Below, piece by piece: positions 24,771-33,700 of a DNA stretch of 64,000 nt (position 1 is the first letter of the stretch; each line of letters begins with the position of its first letter). The translations under genes were made by a program, and so were the position numbers. The notes under the pieces are model-generated. The model saw only the letters and a program-made list of their open reading frames with translations. It was not told the DNA's origin and did no database searches. This DNA comes from Dyadobacter diqingensis (GTDB lineage Bacteria; Bacteroidota; Bacteroidia; Cytophagales; Spirosomataceae): positions 310,001 through 374,000 of the forward strand of contig NZ_JAMXKF010000004.1 in NCBI RefSeq assembly GCF_024220585.1, given 5' to 3'.

Positions 24771-27176
24771 CTAGAATTTGTAATTGTAGCCAACCCGGAT
24801 GATCTGCGTTTCGTAATAGTCGGAGCTTGCGTAACGAAACCCGCTTCCATCGACCGTTTTTTTGATTACCATCGTATTAAAAAGATCGGTGGCATTTAGG
24901 AAGTAATCACCATTTTTTACCTGCTTTTTGATACCCGCATCGACTGAAAATCTTGATCCCGTTTTGCCCTGTGGTATAATATCCGGTGCCAGATACACCA
25001 TTGATAGTTGTGCTTCCAGTCCCTTCGCCAGTTTCAGCATGGCATTCATTTTTGCGTTACCCGAGGTGAGTTTTTGCTTTACACTGGTATAGGAGCTTGT
25101 GACCGGATATTTATTTTCGACTGAAAATTTGTTGATTATATTCCTGTAAATCGTCATACTGGTATTCATCGTAAGCCAGGGAGCAAATTGTTGCTGCCAG
25201 ATCACCTCAGCTCCTGAATTGTTACTTCTGCCTGCGTTTTGGAATATGTTATAAATGATCGTACTGCCGGGAACTGTACTGCCGATGCGTACGATGGTAC
25301 CGTCGGTCATTCGATGGAAAAGTGCAGTGTAGAGGTAGCCCGCCGACCAGTTTGTTTTGTAACCCACTTCCAGCACGTTGGTGAACTGCGGGCGTAGAGC
25401 AGGGTTTCCTATTTTGATAATCTCGGCATCGTCATATTTTGGGAAAATGCGGATATCCACTTCATTGGGCCTGTCGACGCGCCGGTTGTAGAATAAGGAA
25501 ATCCTGTTTTTGTCATCAATTTTATACGTCAACCGGATATTTGGGAAAGGCTGTGTGTAATGATAACCGGAACTTTTATAGGTCGGGTGATTTGGATTGA
25601 CACTGTAACGGAGGTCGACATACTCAACGCGAATGCCGGCTTCTACTTCCAAAAGCCGATTCTCGAAAACATAGTTACTGTACAAAGCGGGAATGGTTTC
25701 GTTGTAATTGGCCCAGCCGCCCGCAGCACTGTCGATCGGAGAATTAAGTCCAGGGAAAAACTGCATGTTGGTCGGAATGTAACGTTTCCGCACTTTAACG
25801 CCTGCTTCCAAATGGCCGTATTTCAATGGCTTGATGTAGTCGACGGTCAGGTCAGCAACATTTTCATCTGAAAGCAGTTTAAACGCGTCTTTTCCGGTAA
25901 ATGCCGGCAGGATATTGGTGAAAAAATACTTTTCATCTTCTCTGTGAAAGGTGTAATTTAAACCAACATTCAACAAATGCCCCGGTTGTAAAAACTTGTG
26001 TTGAAAGGTTGACGTGGCCGTCACTGTGGTTTTGAGCTCATCTTCCAAAAATTGCCACAGGCGTTTTCTCTCTGACAGGTCGGCGTTGAAAAAAGGTTCG
26101 TCTCCACGATCTATGATTTTTTCGCTGCTGAAAAGGGCAGAGAGCGAAAATGTGTTACTGGCATCCAGGTTATAATCAATACCGGTTTTAGCCGTAACGA
26201 TATTGGTATTTCGGTTTCTTTTTGTTTGCTGACGGACCACTTCGCCGTTGTCATAAGAACGATCAACGAACTCGTTTTTGTTGAGGGTAGGTGTGTGCAG
26301 ATAGTCTCCCTGGAAGTAGATGTTGACCTTATTTTTCCGGTAATTCAGCGCGACTGACGGGTTGAGTTTAAATGTCCGTCGGTACTGCGGACGAATATCA
26401 GGCAGGTTTTCCTTTTTTATCCAAAGTGCACCGAGTCCGGTTGATAACCCGATTTTCCCATTAAAACCTTCCTGTTTATTCTTTTTGTAAATGATATTGA
26501 TTATCCCCGCATTCCCGTTTGCGTCATATTTGGCGGACGGATTATTGATCACCTCGATCTTTTCAATCGCCGAAGCTGGGATGTTGTCAAGGCTGGTCTG
26601 GTTTCCAAATCCCGTCAGAGCGGTTTGTTTGCCATCGACAAGGATCACCACGCGGTCATTGCCCCGGATTGAGACCTTACCATCCTGATCAGTCGTAACA
26701 CCCGGCAGGTTTTTCATCACCTGCAATAGGGATCCGCCGCTTTGACTGATGTTATCGGTTACCGAGAAAGTCTTTTTATCCATACGCCCGTCCGGCCCCT
26801 CACCACCGGATCCCGTGATGGTTACTTCATTAAGCTGCCTGGGATTTTCCAGCAAGCGAAACACACCCAAATCTAAAAAGGAACTCAGCGAACCGACCAG
26901 AACAGGATGCGTTGAAGTTTGATAGCCGAGATAAGAAATTTCTACAACATAATGTCCGGTTTTGATATCGGTAAGACTGAAAAGTCCCTTATTGCTGGTG
27001 ATGGTTCCGGAGATAAAGGAACTGTCGGCCTGTCTTTTCAAAGCAATGTTCACAAACGGCAGCGGCTTGTTTTCCCTGAGATCCGTAACGGTTCCTGATA
27101 AAGTAACTTTAACGGACTGTGCGGTACTCTGAAAGGAACACAAAAGGATCAGGGCCAACAAAAATAAACTTTTCAT
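24771..27176 (-). CDS. TonB-dependent outer-membrane beta-barrel receptor
   Basis: Signal peptide MKSLFLLALILLCSFQSTAQ, a carboxypeptidase-regulatory-like domain (about 22-100, VTLSGTVTDLRENKPLPFVN), and a plug (about 125-235) with SQSGGSLLQVMKNLPGVTTD, NDRVVILVDGKQTALTG and YDANGNAGIINIIYKKN. The barrel closes at the canonical C-terminal aromatic VGYNYKF. It belongs to the same OMP_b-brl_3 type as the gene at 4719 and likewise lacks a SusD partner, so the substrate is unknown. The ATG at 27176 starts the signal peptide; an upstream TTG is rejected. It ends 22 bp from the convergent mini-Fur gene, which leaves little room for a separate terminator. Confidence 0.85.
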   Translation of the reverse strand: MKSLFLLALILLCSFQSTAQSVKVTLSGTVTDLRENKPLPFVNIALKRQADSSFISGTITSNKGLFSLTDIKTGHYVVEISYLGYQTSTHPVLVGSLSSFLDLGVFRLLENPRQLNEVTITGSGGEGPDGRMDKKTFSVTDNISQSGGSLLQVMKNLPGVTTDQDGKVSIRGNDRVVILVDGKQTALTGFGNQTSLDNIPASAIEKIEVINNPSAKYDANGNAGIINIIYKKNKQEGFNGKIGLSTGLGALWIKKENLPDIRPQYRRTFKLNPSVALNYRKNKVNIYFQGDYLHTPTLNKNEFVDRSYDNGEVVRQQTKRNRNTNIVTAKTGIDYNLDASNTFSLSALFSSEKIIDRGDEPFFNADLSERKRLWQFLEDELKTTVTATSTFQHKFLQPGHLLNVGLNYTFHREDEKYFFTNILPAFTGKDAFKLLSDENVADLTVDYIKPLKYGHLEAGVKVRKRYIPTNMQFFPGLNSPIDSAAGGWANYNETIPALYSNYVFENRLLEVEAGIRVEYVDLRYSVNPNHPTYKSSGYHYTQPFPNIRLTYKIDDKNRISLFYNRRVDRPNEVDIRIFPKYDDAEIIKIGNPALRPQFTNVLEVGYKTNWSAGYLYTALFHRMTDGTIVRIGSTVPGSTIIYNIFQNAGRSNNSGAEVIWQQQFAPWLTMNTSMTIYRNIINKFSVENKYPVTSSYTSVKQKLTSGNAKMNAMLKLAKGLEAQLSMVYLAPDIIPQGKTGSRFSVDAGIKKQVKNGDYFLNATDLFNTMVIKKTVDGSGFRYASSDYYETQIIRVGYNYKF

Positions 27177-27282
27177 TATATCTTCATTTGATTCATGGTG
27201 AGGCAAAGAAGCGGTACGATTTTGAAGAAATTTTAAATTTTTACGACGAGTGAGGTAAAAGGAAATATGTTTTATTTGTTTA

Positions 27283-27301
27283 GTCTATTGAGTTAATAGA
27301 T
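27283..27301 (+). promoter_or_regulatory. Third candidate copy of the GTCTAT operator
   Basis: GTCTATTGAGTTAATAGAT is internally palindromic (TCTATT/AATAGA) and matches the 28379-28397 element at 13 of 19 positions. It overlaps the -33 region of the promoter of the SDR gene, whereas the other two copies overlap the -7 end. Confidence 0.4.
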
Positions 27302-27318
27302 TATTTATTTTACTTTTG
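27288..27318 (+). promoter_or_regulatory. Promoter of the SDR gene
   Basis: TTG (27288-27290), 20 nt, TACTTTTG (27311-27318): an exact TTG/TAnnTTTG Bacteroidota promoter about 104 bp before the ATG. It implies an untranslated leader of roughly 95 nt that contains the hairpin at 27348-27377. Confidence 0.6.
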
Positions 27319-27347
27319 TCTTTCAGTATTCGTGCCGAAGTAATTTT

Positions 27348-27377
27348 AAATCTTACGACCCAGTGGCCATAAGATTT
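27348..27377 (+). other. 5'-leader hairpin of the SDR mRNA
   Basis: AAATCTTA and TAAGATTT (27348-27355, 27370-27377) pair perfectly around a 14-nt loop, between the promoter and the start codon. No T-run follows. Confidence 0.45.
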
Positions 27378-27421
27378 AAGAATAGTCAGGCGGAGTTTAA
27401 AAACCCATCTATTTAAAACAA

Positions 27422-28300
27422 ATGACAAACATTAAAAATGAACGCCGGGTTATTTTGATAACCGGTGCGACTTCCGGCATAGGCAGGGAAGCCGCTTTTG
27501 CGCTGGCGAGGCAGGGTGCCCATGTGATTGTTCACGGCCGGGACCAGGCGAAAACAGAATCCCTGAAGCAAGAGATCATTGATGCGACCCGCAATCTTTT
27601 TGTCGATTCCATTGTGGCAGATCTGTTTTTGTTATCAGAAGTGAGAAAAGTAGCAGCGTTAATTAATGAACGCTATGCACAACTGGATGTGCTGATCAAC
27701 AACGCCGGTGGACTCATGGGGCTTCAACGTGAAACGACGAGTGAAGGACACGAGAAAACAATCGCGCTAAATCTGCTGGCGCCTTTTTTGTTAACAGGCT
27801 TATTATTGGATAAACTCAAAAAAAGCAGCGATGGCAGGATTATCAACGTGTCGTCCGTCGCGCATAAGCAACTGGCCAAGCCCGATTTTACGGATATTGA
27901 AAACCAAAACCGCTATTCCGTTGCAAAGGCTTATGGTGATGCCAAACTCTATCTGATCCTGGTTTCTCAGAAACTGTCGCGAAAGCTGGAAAAGGGAGGT
28001 TTTGAAAACATAACGGTCAATACCCTGCATCCGGGTCTTGTAGCTTCTAATTTTCTGGGTGGGAGCGGGCTTACCGGTCTGATCAAATGGATAGGAAAGT
28101 TGAGTATTCCTTTCTCAAAAACAGCTGCTGAGGGTGCTGAAACCATTATTTATCTGGCGTCATCCAACGACGTCAAGGGCGTAAGCGGGAAATATTTTAA
28201 CAATGGCAAGCCGGAAAAAATCGGCCGGAAATATGACTTTCCCAAAAATGAGAATACCGTCTGGACGTATTGTGAGCATGCAGCAGACATCGTTTATTGA
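27422..28300 (+). CDS. Short-chain dehydrogenase/reductase
   Basis: Rossmann-fold SDR with TGATSGIG at 14-21 (dinucleotide binding), NNAGG in the structural strand, the catalytic Ser in INVSSVAH and the YGDAK form of the YxxxK motif. The sequence most resembles the retinol-dehydrogenase-like group, which reduces or oxidises lipophilic carbonyls and alcohols with NAD(P)(H). The length of 292 aa is normal. There is no signal peptide, so it is cytoplasmic. It is likely monocistronic with its own promoter, but the operator overlapping that promoter resembles those of the sterol-desaturase and SusCD units downstream, suggesting shared control. The substrate is unknown. Confidence 0.9.
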   Translation: MTNIKNERRVILITGATSGIGREAAFALARQGAHVIVHGRDQAKTESLKQEIIDATRNLFVDSIVADLFLLSEVRKVAALINERYAQLDVLINNAGGLMGLQRETTSEGHEKTIALNLLAPFLLTGLLLDKLKKSSDGRIINVSSVAHKQLAKPDFTDIENQNRYSVAKAYGDAKLYLILVSQKLSRKLEKGGFENITVNTLHPGLVASNFLGGSGLTGLIKWIGKLSIPFSKTAAEGAETIIYLASSNDVKGVSGKYFNNGKPEKIGRKYDFPKNENTVWTYCEHAADIVY

Positions 28301-28348
28301 GCAGGCACTTATTCTTTTGTAGAAGTATTTATAAAATTGAATAAAAAT

Positions 28349-28397
28349 TTGCATTATTAAAATTAATAAACTTACTTTGTCTATCAATTAAGTAGAC
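28349..28397 (+). promoter_or_regulatory. Promoter and operator of the Cys-rich leader / sterol-desaturase unit
   Basis: TTG (28349-28351), 21 nt, TACTTTG (28373-28379), running straight into GTCTATCAATTAAGTAGAC (28379-28397), whose ends GTCTA/TAGAC are inverted repeats. The 21-nt spacing and the operator are duplicated at 30312-30360. The half-site form resembles those bound by Rrf2-type repressors, but no such gene is in the window. Confidence 0.6.
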
Positions 28398-28449
28398 TTA
28401 TTAGTTTTCGAACCACCCGAAGCTAAATATTAATCCTGAAATCATCATT

Positions 28450-28542
28450 ATGAATGCGATTAATTTACTTCCTGGGGCATATCGCCGGCATAGCAAAGGT
28501 TTACCATCTTTCTTCTTTCAGCAATTTTGTTGTTGCTGTTGA
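28450..28542 (+). CDS. Cys-rich leader peptide ORF (30 aa, ends in four Cys)
   Basis: Too short for standard gene calling. ATG, 30 codons, TGA. The peptide begins MNAINLLPGAYRRHSKG and ends PSFFFQQFCCCC, with Cys codons TGT TGT TGC TGT immediately before the stop. It has no signal peptide and is unlikely to be a functional protein. The ORF starts 52 bp after a strong promoter/operator. The downstream AAACAGC (28557-28563) can pair with GCTGTT (28535-28540) within the Cys codons or with CTGTTT (28545-28550), two alternatives that ribosome stalling at cysteine codons could switch. A second 30-codon ORF with a Cys-containing end lies in the same position before the first SusC gene. I infer a cysteine-responsive attenuator. 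Confidence 0.6.
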   Translation: MNAINLLPGAYRRHSKGLPSFFFQQFCCCC

Positions 28543-28709
28543 TTCTGTTTTTCTGCAAACAGCGCCTTTCCATTTCCCATATATCCAAACCGTGAATTAA
28601 AGCCGGGTCAGGTTTTTCAAAGCCCGTTTTCTAATCACCGGATTTCTTCCGGATCGGGGAGAGGTATACACTTGTCGAAACGATATTTCCAATTCAAAAC
28701 TATACCATC

Positions 28710-29540
28710 ATGCAATTCACCGACAGCCTCATTTATTATGAAATTCTGACGCTTTTTGCCGTCATCAGTATTGCCGAGTTTTTTACAGGATTGTACAAAA
28801 GCGAAAAGTGGTCCAAAAACGAGTGGTACATCAACTTTGCCGGTCTGTTCTTGTCCAGTACCATCACCAGGCCGATTAGTTTCCTGCTAACATCCTATGT
28901 ATTAAATTATTTCTTCGCCGGTTATTTTGACTATTTTTCAAATGTCCCACTTTGGCTGGGCGTCATTATTACCTGCCTGCTGGAAGATTTTACACAATAC
29001 TGGTGGCACAGGGCAGCGCACACTTACACCTGGCTTTGGAAAGCGCACCGGGTACATCACACGGCGCCTGAGATGAGCGTTTTTCTAACCGGCCGCAATT
29101 CATGGATTTATCTGCTGCTTTTTCCTTCGCGTATAGTGTCAACGGTTCTTGTGTTTCTGGGTTTTGGTCAGGCGTTTCTGATCGGATATTTTTTCAAAGC
29201 GTTGATCGGGATTTCTGCGCATTCAAGCGTTCGCTGGGACAAGCCGTTATACGCCATTAAGTGGCTGCACCCGGTGATGTGGGTCGTTGAGCGTACCATT
29301 TCTACCCCTGCGACACACCATGCACACCATGCCGCCACCGATGCAGACGGGATTGGCGTCATCAATGGAAACTATGGCAACATGTTTTTTATCTGGGACA
29401 TGATTTTCGGGACAGCCAAAATCACCCGGGAGTTTTCTGAGCATATTGGTCTGGAAGACTACCACGAGGAGCCCTGGTACGTACAACTTGGCTACCCGTT
29501 ATTCAAGTCAAAAGATTCAAGAAGCGAATTGTCGGAATAA
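28710..29540 (+). CDS. Sterol desaturase / fatty-acid hydroxylase family membrane protein
   Basis: Several membrane helices and the complete set of histidine clusters of the fatty-acid hydroxylase superfamily: H100-X3-H104 (WWHRAAH), H113-X2-H116-H117 (HRVHH), H171, and H203-H204-X-H206-H207 (HHAHH). These bind a di-iron centre that hydroxylates or desaturates membrane-embedded lipids using oxygen. The lipid substrate is not evident; bacterial members act on hopanoids, ornithine lipids, carotenoids or sphingolipids. A DUF6134 gene follows after 30 bp, probably in the same mRNA, and a Cys-rich leader precedes it. The ATG at 28710 fits the first helix. Confidence 0.88.
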   Translation: MQFTDSLIYYEILTLFAVISIAEFFTGLYKSEKWSKNEWYINFAGLFLSSTITRPISFLLTSYVLNYFFAGYFDYFSNVPLWLGVIITCLLEDFTQYWWHRAAHTYTWLWKAHRVHHTAPEMSVFLTGRNSWIYLLLFPSRIVSTVLVFLGFGQAFLIGYFFKALIGISAHSSVRWDKPLYAIKWLHPVMWVVERTISTPATHHAHHAATDADGIGVINGNYGNMFFIWDMIFGTAKITREFSEHIGLEDYHEEPWYVQLGYPLFKSKDSRSELSE

Positions 29541-29570
29541 ATTCGAAGCCCACCATTAACCAGACTACCG

Positions 29571-30215
29571 ATGAAAAATCCAAGACTGATGCTCATTCTT
29601 GCCGGGATTATTTTGTCCTTTCGTGCATATTCACAGACTGTCATGTACGATGTGACCGTAGCCGGGCGCGTGGTGGGTTCCGTTAAAGTTATCCTTTTTG
29701 ATGCGGGTGCGAAAACCGTTAAACGACGTATTGAGGCACAGTTCAGCATCCCGTTTTACTCGGGTAGTTTTTTCAGCGAGAACGATTTTGCCGACGGCTT
29801 TTTAAAAACCTCACTTACCGAGCATTATGTGAATGGTAAGCAGCGGGAGCGGACTTTCACTTCAAACAAAAAACCGCAGTCGTATCGCATTGATTTTTCG
29901 GGAAAAACGGCGGACAAGGAAAAACCAAAGGATCTGAACCAGGCCATCAATCACACCATCACCAATCTATATTACGAAGAGCCGGCCAATGTAAGTGCAG
30001 TTTATTCGGAAAGGTACGGTCAGATGTGCAGCGTAAAAAAGCTTGATGAGAATCGTTATGGTATCAGTTTACCGAATGGCAAACAGAGTATTTATGCCTA
30101 CGAACGTGGCCAGTGTACGGAGGTTCAGTCGGAGCTGGCGGGCATGAAACTGAGGATCGTCAGAAAAATGAACCAGTTAGCCGGAAAAGTAAATCACAAG
30201 AATATATCATATTAA
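29571..30215 (+). CDS. DUF6134-family secreted protein
   Basis: A signal peptide (MKNPRLMLILAGIILSFRAYSQ) precedes a predicted beta-rich domain with TVMYDVTVAGRVVGSVKVI and FSENDFADGFLKTSLTEHYV, which matches the uncharacterised DUF6134 family common in Bacteroidota. Two conserved-looking Cys residues (YGQMCSV, RGQCTEV) could form a disulfide. In many genomes this family sits beside lipid-modifying enzymes; here it directly follows the sterol desaturase, so an accessory role in the same envelope-lipid process is possible. No catalytic motif is visible. No terminator is evident between it and the next promoter at 30312. Confidence 0.75.
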   Translation: MKNPRLMLILAGIILSFRAYSQTVMYDVTVAGRVVGSVKVILFDAGAKTVKRRIEAQFSIPFYSGSFFSENDFADGFLKTSLTEHYVNGKQRERTFTSNKKPQSYRIDFSGKTADKEKPKDLNQAINHTITNLYYEEPANVSAVYSERYGQMCSVKKLDENRYGISLPNGKQSIYAYERGQCTEVQSELAGMKLRIVRKMNQLAGKVNHKNISY

Positions 30216-30311
30216 TCATATCTTCTATTTTCTTACAGGATTGCAATCTGTTGATATAGAGTAGTGTATTAAATAATTTCTTGAAGCCGTATTAATTAAC
30301 TACAATAAAGT

Positions 30312-30360
30312 TTGCTTTAATAAAATTATTTAATTTATTTTGTCTATCAATTAAGTATAC
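30312..30360 (+). promoter_or_regulatory. Promoter and operator duplicated from 28349
   Basis: TTG (30312-30314), 21 nt, TATTTTG (30336-30342), followed by GTCTATCAATTAAGTATAC. The stretch TTTGTCTATCAATTAAGTA is identical to the copy at 28377-28395, although the surrounding DNA has diverged. Confidence 0.6.
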
Positions 30361-30424
30361 TAATAATCTTTACTTATAAACCACCTATTGGTAAGGAGTC
30401 AAATTTGTTTAAATCATATCAACT

Positions 30425-30517
30425 ATGAAAGCAAGATCTGTACTCACCATGTTCGAATCGCCTGCAAAAAAGGTGAAAATTATTTTCCCGACTCCCCATT
30501 GTCCGTGCCGTATCTGA
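30425..30517 (+). CDS. Second leader peptide ORF (30 aa, ends Cys-Pro-Cys-Arg-Ile)
   Basis: Also below usual gene-calling length. ATG, 30 codons, TGA, exactly the length of the first leader. The peptide begins MKARSVLTMFESPAKK and ends IIFPTPHCPCRI. The two Cys codons are the fifth and third before the stop. It begins 64 bp after the duplicated operator. The stop codon lies inside a hairpin (30508-30527), so ribosome position at the Cys codons would decide whether the hairpin forms. The main SusC ORF begins 193 bp later. Sequence identity to the first leader is low apart from length, basic middle, phenylalanine around position 21 and terminal cysteines, which is the pattern of a regulatory leader and not of a conserved protein. 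Confidence 0.55.
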   Translation: MKARSVLTMFESPAKKVKIIFPTPHCPCRI

Positions 30518-30527
30518 TCAGGTACGG
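30508..30527 (+). promoter_or_regulatory. Attenuator-like hairpin over the leader stop codon
   Basis: CCGTATCTGATCAGGTACGG folds on itself (CCGTA/TACGG plus inner pairs) and is followed by ATTTATTGTT. It begins within the second Cys codon region of the leader ORF and covers its TGA (30515-30517). Confidence 0.5.
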
Positions 30528-30710
30528 ATTTATTGTTAGGACATCCCGTTCGATTTTTTGAAAAACTGTTCACCCGGCATTTGTAAGGTTTGGGGTAAGC
30601 AGGCTTATTATTTCCGTGCGTATAGGCGCCAGCGGCATGTGTCGCGTTGTGTCTTTCTATGCCCAAACCGCAACCAATTTCCAGGTCATTCATTATTAAC
30701 CCCATTCAGC

Positions 30711-33700
30711 ATGGAACAAAAATACATTACCTTTTTTCATCGCTCGCTTATCCGGAAACGTGCCCGGACCATTATTCCATTGGCCGCACTGCTAATGGCA
30801 AACCCGGTGTTGGCTGAGCAAAAGTACTCCGCACTCCGTCACAACCCCTACAATAATTCGGCGGCCATTTTCGCCGATAAAATCGTAACCGGAACGCTGA
30901 AAGACAGGGACTCGGGAGACTTATTACCCGGTGTTTCAATTTTGGAAAAAGGTACTTCCAACGGAACGATTACGGATAAGGATGGTAAGTTCAGCCTGTC
31001 GGTAAACGAGAATGCCATACTCGTGTTTTCGTTTATTGGTTACAGTCCGGTAGAACAGCCTGTAAAAAACCAGTCTGTTTTTAACCTCGGTCTGGTTACC
31101 GATACCCGCCAACTTAGCGAAGTGATGGTCGTTGGGTACGGTACACAGTCCAAAGCGGAGTTCACCGGTTCTGCCGTACGTATTGCAGGAGAGGCAATTA
31201 AAGAACAACCTGTTCAGAGTTTCGACCAGGCACTGGCAGGCCGGGCAGCGGGTGTCAGCATCGCTCAGCCAAACGGGGTTTTGAATAATCCTCCTGTGAT
31301 CAGGATCCGGGGTGTAAACTCCATATCGCTAAGTTCTTACCCGCTTGTGGTTGTGGATGGAATTCCGATCAATACCGGAAACGTCTCGTCCAGCACGGCG
31401 GTTCCGAATAACCCTCTGGGTGATATAAACCCGGCAGATATTGAGTCTATTGACGTTTTAAAAGATGCAGCTTCCACTTCCATTTATGGTTCCCGGGCCG
31501 CAGCCGGCGTTTTGCTGATCACGACAAAAAGAGGGAAAACAGGCAAGCCGCGTATTAATTATGAAACCTGGGCTGGTGTCTCTGAGGTTGTCCGGTTACC
31601 GGATCTGCTGAATGCGGAACAGTACATTGCAATAAAAAATGAAGCGGTTCTGAATGCAAAGGTATTAGGCGGAAACGCAAATAATGACAAAGTAGCGTCA
31701 GCTTTGTTTTTTGAAAATAAGAATCCGGATGGTTCTCCGATCGACACCCGCTGGTATGACTATATCTACCGCAAAGGAACTTCGCAAAATCATAATGTGA
31801 GCGTGTCCGGTGGGACAGAAACGACGAAATATTATTTTTCTGCCAATTACACCAAACAGAAGGGTTTTTTGGAAGAAAACGAGTTTAAAAGAAAGGCGGT
31901 CCGTTTCAACATTGACCAGACGATCAACAGCTGGCTGAAACTGAAAGGTAGTGTTTCATACAATACCAGTTTCAATCTTTCGCCTTATGCAGGTTCGCTG
32001 CCAAACTCCAATTTCTTTCTGGTAGGAGCTGCCAGGCTTGCGATATCGCTTCCACCAAACGTGCCGGCTTTTAATCCGGACGGCAGTTACAACATCAGCA
32101 CAGCCAGTCCGAACACCATCGGCATGGGAAATAATCAGGTCGTGAGCAATTTTGGTAACCCGGTTGCTTTGCTTGAACTTAACCGGTATACTTCTGAAAA
32201 TGACCGTGTCATCGGGAGTTTCGGGGCTACGGTGAATCTTTTGAAAAATCTGGATTTTAATACGTCCTATTCCATAGACCGCCTTCGTACGGATAACGTG
32301 AGTTTCGACAGCCCGGTGCAGGGGAATGGTTATTCCAGCAAAGGCTCGGCGAGTAATGTTTCGGCAGTACGCGACAGCTGGAACTGGACCAACACACTTA
32401 CCTTTAACCAGACTTTCGGAGGCAAACACGCTGTTTCGGTACTTGCCGGATACGATGTTCAAAAATTCAATAACTCCTCATGGGGGGCTACAAGAACGCA
32501 GGCGGCTGATCCGTTTTACAAAAATTATCAGGGAAACTGGGGTTCTATCACCGCTTCTGACAACGAGTTGAGCGAGCGGGCCTATCTGTCATTCTTTTCA
32601 AGGATTACGTACGATTTAAGCAAGAAATATTTCCTGACACTTAATTTCCGCAGAGACGGAAACTCGGCTTTGGGAACGGATAAGAAATACGGGAATTTTG
32701 GTGGTGTGTCGGCAGGTTGGGCTTTATCAGAGGAAGAATTTTACAAGAACTCCGCGGCGGCCTCGATTCTTAACAACATCAAGCTTCGGGCAAGCTGGGG
32801 ACGTGTTGGTAATGGTAATTTAAGCAACGCGTTTAGCTCCCTTGAATTATACAGCGGATCTCTTTACGGAAATGTACCGACGTCGGCAATTTCACAGGCT
32901 GGCAATCAAAACCTGGGTTGGGAAACCAGTGAGCAAACCAATATTGGTGCGGATCTTGGATTCTTCAATGATCGTTTTCAGGTAGAATTGACTTATTTTA
33001 ATAATGATGTCAACGGATTGATCCTGAGTGCGCCACAGGCCGTTTCAAAAGGTATTCCGAACAATTCGATTCTTGGAAACGTCGGTTCAATGTACAACCG
33101 CGGAATAGAAATTGGTATCAATGCGAACCTGATTCGTAAAGGCGATTTTTCATGGAATGCTTCGCTGAATTATACCAATCTGAATAACAAAGTAACGGCG
33201 CTGGCCGATGGAAATACCGATATCGTGGGCACAACCCACGTTTCTTACGAAACGACAAATATTACGCGGGTGGGGCATTCGGTTGGAAGTCTCTATGGAG
33301 CAAAAACCGCCGGGGTTAACCCTGAAAACGGTCGCCGTATTTTTATCAACGGAGAAGGAAAAAAGGTTCAGTACAGCCAGGTTGCTGCGGCAGGCGAAAG
33401 TCCGTGGACCTATCTTGATGGAAGTAAGGCAAATGCGATAACCGGTGCGGATTACTACCTGATCGGTAATGCGTTGCCGAAATGGTATGGCGGTCTGGTC
33501 AATAATTTCAAATACAGGAATTTTGACCTGGGCATCAACCTGACTTATTCAGGAGGGAACCTGGTTATGAACGGAACCCGCGCGACCTTGCTTGACCAAC
33601 GTGCATATAACAACTCGACGGAAATTCTCAACCGCTGGCAAAAACCGGGCGACGTGACCGATATTCCGCGACTGGTTTACAATGACCAGCTGTCAAGTGG

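Larger units (their letters stand above)
28301..28709 (+). promoter_or_regulatory. Leader region of the sterol-desaturase operon
   Basis: About 400 bp without a large gene. In order it holds a promoter (28349-28379), an overlapping operator (28379-28397), a 30-codon Cys-ending ORF (28450-28542), a hairpin pairing CTGTTT with AAACAG (28545-28562), and a weak terminator-like CGGG/CCCG stem followed by TTTT (28604-28630). It has the layout of a transcription-attenuation leader. Confidence 0.55.
30216..30710 (+). promoter_or_regulatory. Leader region of the first SusCD unit
   Basis: About 495 bp between the DUF6134 gene and the chosen SusC start. It contains the duplicated promoter/operator (30312-30360), the second 30-codon leader ORF (30425-30517), the hairpin at its stop (30508-30527), and then about 180 bp in which I see no further gene. 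Confidence 0.55.

Noticed and set aside
30558..30710. 51-residue N-terminal extension of the first SusC ORF, rich in Cys and Arg
   Set aside because: It starts at TTG, has no signal-peptide character and lies in the leader region; the ATG at 30711 gives a normal SusC export signal.
31956..32462. 168-codon open frame antisense to SusC
   Set aside because: Same reasons; SusC coding on the other strand is unambiguous.
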